Source of the DNA: CAZMCC01 sp964564695
GTDB taxonomy: Bacteria > Planctomycetota > Phycisphaerae > Phycisphaerales > UBA1924
Reading direction: 5' to 3'
DNA: 10,512 nt
NCBI GenBank assembly: GCA_964564695.1
Contig: CAZMCC010000112.1
Coordinates: forward strand, 1-10,512
Positions 6,993 to 10,512 of this stretch are shown here, piece after piece. The position numbers and the translations under genes were made by a program. The notes under the pieces are model-generated. The model was not told where the DNA came from, did no database searches, and was given only the letters and a program-made list of their open reading frames with translations. Numbering within the stretch: position 1 is the stretch's first letter; every line of letters begins with the position of its first letter.

Positions 6993-7311
6993 TCGAGGGC
7001 GCATGGGGTCGCGTGGACATGTGAGCGGGTGAGGAGTCGCGCTCTCGCCCCGAAGGGGCGCAGGGGTGTAGCCACGGGCGCGGCGACGCGGCTTTGAGCG
7101 TCGCAAGCCCGTGGCAGGTCGCCCCACCCTCCCTTGTTCCTTTGTTCTCAATCGCCCCGGAGGGGCGACGGAAATCCTCCGCCCCTCGCGGGGCGGAAAC
7201 AAGAATGTGACGTGCATTCCACGGGTTGCGCGACGCTCAAAGCCGCGTCGCTTCACCCGTGGCTACACCCGGGCGCCCCTCCGGGGCGAAAGGCGGCTGG
7301 CGCGGCAAGAC
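6993..7311. other. Gap between convergent genes, occupied mostly by repeat
   Basis: This lies between the stop of the exported-protein gene (plus) and the stop of glycogen synthase (minus). I see no gene. Bases 7046-7288 are a long inverted repeat, and the remainder is unremarkable GC-rich sequence. Confidence 0.6.
7046..7288. repeat. Long composite inverted repeat between convergent genes
   Basis: The arms at 7046-7114 and 7219-7288 are reverse complements at about 60 of 70 positions with one gap. Each arm is itself a hairpin: GCCACGGGC (7071-7079) pairs with GCCCGTGGC (7107-7115) and GCGACGC (7083-7089) with GCGTCGC (7098-7104); the same pattern recurs at 7219-7262. Four CGCCCC/GGGGCG mini-palindromes mark the ends (7046-7060, 7274-7288) and the centre (7153-7167, 7179-7196). 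No transposase is present. A bidirectional terminator or a non-autonomous palindromic element are the two readings. Confidence 0.85.
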
Positions 7312-9264
7312 TTAGATCGGCCCCGCCGTCGCACGCACCATCGCGAGGTCGTGGGCCCAGTCGTAGGCCTTGCCGAGCGTGGCCCAGTCGAATTCCCACG
7401 AGCGCTGCTCGACCTCGTTGCGGAGGTGGATGCGTCCGCGCCGGTCGAGCTTGCAGAACTCGAGGAGCTTGGCCGTGAGGTCGCTGGCGCTCTCGTGGTA
7501 ACTCCGTCCGCGGCGGCGGAGCACGTTGAGGCCCCAGCGTTCGTGGTCGGGGAACACATCGCTCACGTAGCGCCCGAAGCCCGCGAGGTCGCTCGTCACC
7601 GCGGGCACGCCCATCGCCACGCACTCAAGCGGTGTATATCCCCACGGCTCATACGCACTCGGGAAAACCCCCAGGTGGCAACCGCGGACGAACTGCTCGT
7701 ACTCGAGCCCCCACAGCGGGCTCTCGGGCTTCACGAAGTCGGGGTGGTAGACCACCTTCACCGGGTCGTCCTCGCGGTTGGTGATCCAGAGCTGCTTGAT
7801 CTGGGCGAGCAGCGGGTCGGACCACTCGTCGTCGAAGAGGTGCGTGCACACTGGCGGCTCGCCGCCTCGTTTGAGGGCGTGCTGGGTGCGCCGGACTCGG
7901 AGAGTCCAGTACTCGTCGACGAGGCGGTCGAGCTTGACGCTCTTGCCCGCTGCGGTGCGCCGGAAGAACTTGTCGCCGATGTCGGCGGTGATGCGCGAGC
8001 AGACGTCGCGGAGCTCGTTGAGCATGCCGCGGGCTTCGAGGACTCTGGGGTTGATCGACCGCGTATCTCGTCGCGTGATGATGAAGAAGACGACGTTGAT
8101 GCCCAGGTCGGAGGCCTTGAGCTCGGCGTTGAGGCGGGCCATGGCTTCGAGGCAGAGATCGAAGCCCTTGTTGCGGGGCTCGTAGCGCCCGCTGGTGAAG
8201 AAGTAGAGCGTTTTGTCGAGGTCGAAGGCGTAGTGCGGGAAGAAGTGGCCCATCACGAAGTCGTGGATGCGCTGCTTGAACTGGGCGTGGAAGGTCTGGA
8301 AGTCGTGGCCGACGTTGTAGCGGTCGATGTTGAGGCCGTTGGGGAGAACGAGGTCGGGCTTGCGACCGAGCAGGTGCTCGCACTCCTCGCCGGTGATGGG
8401 GCTGACGGTGGTGAAGACGTGCGAGCCGTGGGCGCAGGCACGCTCGATCGTGTGCTGGGTCTGGATGTTGTATTTCTTCGCGTCGGCGGCCTGGTCGTAG
8501 AAGGGCAGGTGGTCGTAGAACCACTCATCGGCGGACGCCGCGTAGCGACCGAGCAGGGTCGCGTGGGTGGTGAACACCACGGCCGCCGGGATCTGCTCGC
8601 GCCGCATCATCGGGATCGCGAGCCCGCCCATCCACTCGTGGCAGTGGACGACCACTCGGCCGCCCGCTCGGGCTCCGCCTTCTTCGCCCGCGGCCGGTGC
8701 TCGCCAGTGCTTGGTGACACTCGCGGTGAGCCGGCGCACGCCCTCGGCGAAGCTCACGACGGGGTCGATGAGGCCATCGTGGCCGATGGGCATGGGGATG
8801 CCGTGGTCGAGCCAGAGGCGGGTCTTCACGGCGTCGTGGCGGTCCTTGGGCAGTGCGTGCTCGAGGAGCAGGGCCTTGGGGCGTCCCTGGATCATCCAGC
8901 GCCCGTGGCACACGTAGAGCCCGCCCGCGGCCAGCTCCTCGATGACCTTCGCCATCCAGCCGGAGGCGGCGGTCTCCTCGAACTCGAGTTCGGCCTTGTC
9001 GCGGACCCACGGCCCGACGCAGTAATACCGCGGGCCCCAGCGCTCGACCATGCGCGGGGCCTTGGAGCGGATGACCTGGTAGATGCCGCCGAGCTGGTTG
9101 CAGACTTCCCACGCGACTTCGAGGAGGACGGCCCCCGATGGAGCCTTGTCCTGGTCGGCGTTGACGCCGCGGCCGGGAGGGGCGGATGAGGAGCCGCCGT
9201 CGCCGCCCCCACCGGCAACAGGGCCGTGCGCCATGGGCGAATGCATGACCGGGCGGGTGGGCAT
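7312..9264 (-). CDS. Glycogen synthase, GT3 (animal/fungal-type) family
   Basis: This enzyme transfers glucose from a nucleotide sugar (UDP-glucose in characterised GT3 members) to growing alpha-1,4-glucan in the cytoplasm. From ATG 9264 it is 650 aa. The motifs follow those of yeast and animal glycogen synthase. The N-terminal donor/acceptor loop reads EVCNQLGGIYQVIRSKA (53-69). HCHEWMGG (207-214) and THATLLGRY (233-241) follow. SGRYEPRNKG (358-367) carries the catalytic Arg360 and Lys366. SAYEPWGYTPLEC (536-548) carries the two active-site glutamates, 539 and 547. The C-terminal RRGRIHLRNEVEQRS (608-622) aligns with the arginine cluster that binds glucose-6-phosphate in yeast Gsy2, but its later arginines are replaced. 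The phosphorylated tail of eukaryotic enzymes is absent. This is not the ADP-glucose GlgA (GT5) type. The start is uncertain: the frame is open to a TTG at 9384, but bases 9265-9384 look non-coding and contain dyads. No Shine-Dalgarno precedes any candidate. Confidence 0.93.
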   Translation of the reverse strand: MPTRPVMHSPMAHGPVAGGGGDGGSSSAPPGRGVNADQDKAPSGAVLLEVAWEVCNQLGGIYQVIRSKAPRMVERWGPRYYCVGPWVRDKAELEFEETAASGWMAKVIEELAAGGLYVCHGRWMIQGRPKALLLEHALPKDRHDAVKTRLWLDHGIPMPIGHDGLIDPVVSFAEGVRRLTASVTKHWRAPAAGEEGGARAGGRVVVHCHEWMGGLAIPMMRREQIPAAVVFTTHATLLGRYAASADEWFYDHLPFYDQAADAKKYNIQTQHTIERACAHGSHVFTTVSPITGEECEHLLGRKPDLVLPNGLNIDRYNVGHDFQTFHAQFKQRIHDFVMGHFFPHYAFDLDKTLYFFTSGRYEPRNKGFDLCLEAMARLNAELKASDLGINVVFFIITRRDTRSINPRVLEARGMLNELRDVCSRITADIGDKFFRRTAAGKSVKLDRLVDEYWTLRVRRTQHALKRGGEPPVCTHLFDDEWSDPLLAQIKQLWITNREDDPVKVVYHPDFVKPESPLWGLEYEQFVRGCHLGVFPSAYEPWGYTPLECVAMGVPAVTSDLAGFGRYVSDVFPDHERWGLNVLRRRGRSYHESASDLTAKLLEFCKLDRRGRIHLRNEVEQRSWEFDWATLGKAYDWAHDLAMVRATAGPI

Positions 9265-9310
9265 CGGGCGGACTGTACACGGGGGGCGGAGAGGGGACGG
9301 GGGGGTGGCG

Positions 9311-9338
9311 TGCTCAAACGGCATTTGGGGCTTGAGCA
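9311..9338 (-). promoter_or_regulatory. Dyad upstream of glycogen synthase, possible operator
   Basis: Perfect 7-base arms TGCTCAA (9311-9317) and TTGAGCA (9332-9338) are separated by 14 bases. The dyad lies about 47 bases before the preferred start at 9264. It could be an operator or a leader hairpin; no consensus is known to me. Confidence 0.3.
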
Positions 9339-9444
9339 TGTCTTGGCGGACGAAAGGCTCGCGGGGAACATGCTTTGCGCTCAAAGCCGCTTGAGGATGC
9401 CACCCGTCCGATCAACTCGTGAACTCACGCCAGTCCAAAACGCA

Positions 9445-9482
9445 CGCCGCGCCTCGGGACACCTGGATCCCGGGGCGCGGCG
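9445..9482 (-). terminator. Rho-independent-like terminator after the HTH-receiver gene
   Basis: A 14-bp stem (9445-9458 with 9469-9482, one mismatch) encloses a 10-base loop. Read on the minus strand it is followed by TGCGTTTT. It lies about 95 bases downstream of the regulator stop and before the glycogen synthase gene, so it probably separates the two transcription units. Confidence 0.5.
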
Positions 9483-9498
9483 GTAAAGGACTCATTCA

Positions 9499-9568
9499 GA
9501 GCCTCCCGCGCGAGCGGGAGGTCATGTGCGAACGGCAGTCCAACACCTCCCGCTTGCGCGGGAGGCTC
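9499..9568. repeat. Twin CCTCCCGC/GCGGGAGG hairpins in inverted orientation
   Basis: Two hairpins share the 8-bp stem CCTCCCGC...GCGGGAGG, at 9502-9521 (loop GCGA) and 9546-9565 (loop TTGC). The surrounding 24-base units, 9499-9522 and 9545-9568, are reverse complements of each other with one mismatch, 22 bases apart. They begin 8 bases beyond the regulator's stop codon. Confidence 0.8.
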
Positions 9569-9576
9569 GGATCAGA

Positions 9577-10200
9577 TCAGTGCACGACCGCCACCGCCTG
9601 CTCAATCGCCTCAACCACCTGTCGAACCTGGAACGGCTTCTTGAGGGCCCCGTCGAAACCGGACGCACGCAAACCCTGGAGCTGCGCGTCGGTGAGCTTG
9701 CCGCTCATCACGATGATGCGGGTGAGCTGCAGGTCGTCGTCCTGGCGGACCATCTTCGCGATGGTGCGGACGTCGGCCTCGGCCCCCCCACCGCCGCCGG
9801 AGCCGGGGGCGTTGCTGGTGCCGCCGAGGTGGGCGTCCATGACCATGACGTGCGGCTTGAACCGCTCGCATTCCATGCCCGCGGCGAAGCTCGTCCCGGC
9901 GGTGCGGACCTCGTAATTGGTCTGCTGCTTGAGAACGGTCTCGAGAGTGTCGGCGACGCCGGGCTCGCCGTCGACAATGAGGACGCGGGTCTTGCCGCCG
10001 GTGACGCCGTCGAACGGAATGCCGTGCTCCTTCATGAACCGGACGAGCTGGGCGACGGGGATCCGGCGGTCTTTGGAACCGGGGATCCGGTAGCCCTTGA
10101 GCTGACCGGAGTCGAACCATTTGGAAACGGTGCGCGGGGCGACGTTGCAGATCTTGGCGACCTCTCCCGTCGTGAGAACGTCCTTGTCCACTGGCAGCAT
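9577..10200 (-). CDS. DNA-binding response regulator, HTH then receiver domain
   Basis: A 207-aa protein. Residues 8-60 form an excisionase/MerR-like winged helix-turn-helix (LTTGEVAKICNVAPRTVSKW, then GYRIPGSKDRRIP), which binds DNA. Residues 71-205 form a receiver domain with the expected residues in place: acidic D77 and E79 (LIVDGEPG), phospho-acceptor D122 (VMVMDAHLGG), S166 (VMSGKL) and K188 before Pro (LKKPF). It should therefore accept phosphate from a histidine kinase, but no kinase gene is in the window. The order is the reverse of most response regulators. A Gly-rich insert (about 127-141) follows the phosphorylation site. ATG at 10200 is preceded by AGGAGAGGAG at ideal spacing. 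An upstream open extension to 10320 is Pro-rich and rejected. Target genes are unknown; glycogen synthase lies next downstream, beyond a terminator-like hairpin. Confidence 0.9.
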   Translation of the reverse strand: MLPVDKDVLTTGEVAKICNVAPRTVSKWFDSGQLKGYRIPGSKDRRIPVAQLVRFMKEHGIPFDGVTGGKTRVLIVDGEPGVADTLETVLKQQTNYEVRTAGTSFAAGMECERFKPHVMVMDAHLGGTSNAPGSGGGGGAEADVRTIAKMVRQDDDLQLTRIIVMSGKLTDAQLQGLRASGFDGALKKPFQVRQVVEAIEQAVAVVH

Positions 10201-10258
10201 CGCAGCTCCTCTCCTGTCGGCGTGGCCTTGCATCGCGGTCTTGGGAAACGCAAGGTGG

Positions 10259-10279
10259 GCCCCCGGACGCACCGGGGGC
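10259..10279 (-). other. Hairpin in the probable leader of the regulator gene
   Basis: GCCCCCGG (10259-10266) and CCGGGGGC (10272-10279) form a perfect 8-bp GC stem with a 5-base loop, about 60 bases upstream of the start codon. No T-tract follows on the minus strand, so a leader structure fits better than a terminator. Confidence 0.4.
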
Positions 10280-10419
10280 GGGGGGCGGGGGGGAAAAGGC
10301 AGGGCAAGGACGCCGTCCATGGCGACCCAGCCGTGCGTTGCTTGGGATCGGTTCTGAGAGCGCGCGTCTTGACCCCGGCAGGTTGCCTGATCGGGAGAAC
10401 CTGAAAATGGACTTGGGGG

Positions 10420-10454
10420 AGGGGTCAGGGGTCAGGGGCCAGGGATCAGGGGGG
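10420..10454 (+). repeat. AGGGGTC 7-base tandem repeat, G-quadruplex prone
   Basis: Five consecutive units with a 7-base period: AGGGGTC, AGGGGTC, AGGGGCC, AGGGATC, AGGGGGG. Runs of at least three G with short spacers fit the G-quadruplex pattern on the plus strand. Confidence 0.7.
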
Positions 10455-10512
10455 GGCGTGAGCGGTTGGTGGGTCGAGCAGTTGCCTCGCTGGCCGCCCC
10501 CCTCTCGGGAGG

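Larger units (their letters stand above)
9265..9576. other. 312-base gap between regulator and glycogen synthase
   Basis: I see no gene. From the regulator side it holds the twin CCTCCCGC hairpins (9499-9568), a strong terminator-like stem (9445-9482) and a TGCTCAA dyad (9311-9338). There is a weak -10-like TACAGT at 9277-9272 on the minus strand, 7 bases before the ATG at 9264. Confidence 0.5.
10201..10512. other. 312-base end region without a visible gene
   Basis: This is the upstream region of the regulator gene to the window edge. It contains the regulator's ribosome binding site, a stable leader hairpin (10259-10279), and a G-rich 7-base tandem repeat (10420-10454). I find no convincing promoter hexamers. 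Confidence 0.5.

Noticed and set aside
5979..7256. 425-aa minus-strand open frame
   Set aside because: It is antisense to the ATGA-coupled exported gene and runs through the inverted repeat; Arg/His/Leu-rich with no domain.
7111..9189. 692-aa plus-strand open frame, as long as glycogen synthase
   Set aside because: It is antisense to an unmistakable GT3 enzyme, starts inside the inverted repeat, and shows only low-complexity Val/Glu/Asp-rich sequence.
9265..9384. 40-residue N-terminal extension of glycogen synthase from TTG 9384
   Set aside because: The sequence is Pro-rich, holds dyads and homopolymer runs, and has no counterpart in GT3 enzymes as I know them; an ATG at 9339 or 9324 cannot be fully excluded.
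9372..9387. Possible fragment of the 7046-7288 repeat (shares CGCTCAAAGCCGC)
   Set aside because: Only 13 bases match, and it is explained as well by a small local palindrome GCTTTG/CAAAGC; too short to call.
9526..10404. 292-aa plus-strand open frame opposite the regulator
   Set aside because: It is a mirror of the HTH-receiver gene with no motif, and it spans repeats and the non-coding leader.
10420..10454. CRISPR-like array
   Set aside because: The units are 7 bases and contiguous without spacers; this is a simple tandem repeat. No CRISPR array or cas gene is present.

Overview
The window reads as a chromosomal segment of a GC-rich bacterium, most likely a planctomycete of the Phycisphaerae type. 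This rests on several things seen together: an animal/fungal-type (GT3) glycogen synthase, a response regulator with the order helix-turn-helix then receiver, RNase Y, many exported proteins without recognisable family, and GC-rich palindromic repeats in nearly every intergenic gap. The phylum assignment is inference; no rRNA or other marker is present.

Layout. (1) 32-1991, minus strand: three tightly packed genes of unknown function, transcribed 1991 to 32. They encode a small exported protein, a Pro/Cys-rich protein and a probable lipoprotein, and look like one operon with its own promoter near 1998-2025. (2) 2115-3716, minus: rny, encoding the membrane-anchored endoribonuclease RNase Y, complete and with a good ribosome binding site. 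(3) 3717-4427: a 711-base divergent spacer with a candidate rny promoter and several hairpins. (4) 4428-6992, plus: a lipoprotein with DUF4097-like beta repeats, then two exported proteins whose genes overlap by ATGA; the first of the two has faint resemblance to SleB-type cell-wall hydrolases. A 17-bp perfect hairpin built from GACATGCCC units separates the lipoprotein gene from the pair. (5) 6993-7311: a long inverted repeat (arms about 70 bases) between convergent genes. (6) 7312-9264, minus: GT3 glycogen synthase. (7) 9265-9576: twin CCTCCCGC hairpins and a terminator-like stem. (8) 9577-10200, minus: HTH-receiver regulator with a strong ribosome binding site. (9) 10201-10512: non-coding, with a stable hairpin and a G-rich 7-base tandem repeat.

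How they fit together. RNase Y (mRNA turnover) and glycogen synthase (carbon storage) are the housekeeping genes. The two unknown exported gene groups (1-3 and 5-7) are probably envelope or periplasmic proteins. The regulator lies directly upstream of glycogen synthase on the same strand, but a terminator-like hairpin lies between them, so a regulatory link is possible but not shown. I found no rRNA, tRNA, CRISPR array, transposase or phage gene. No clear new defence or mobile system is visible. The least explained items are the three-gene unknown cassette, the ATGA-coupled exported pair and the palindromic repeat families.
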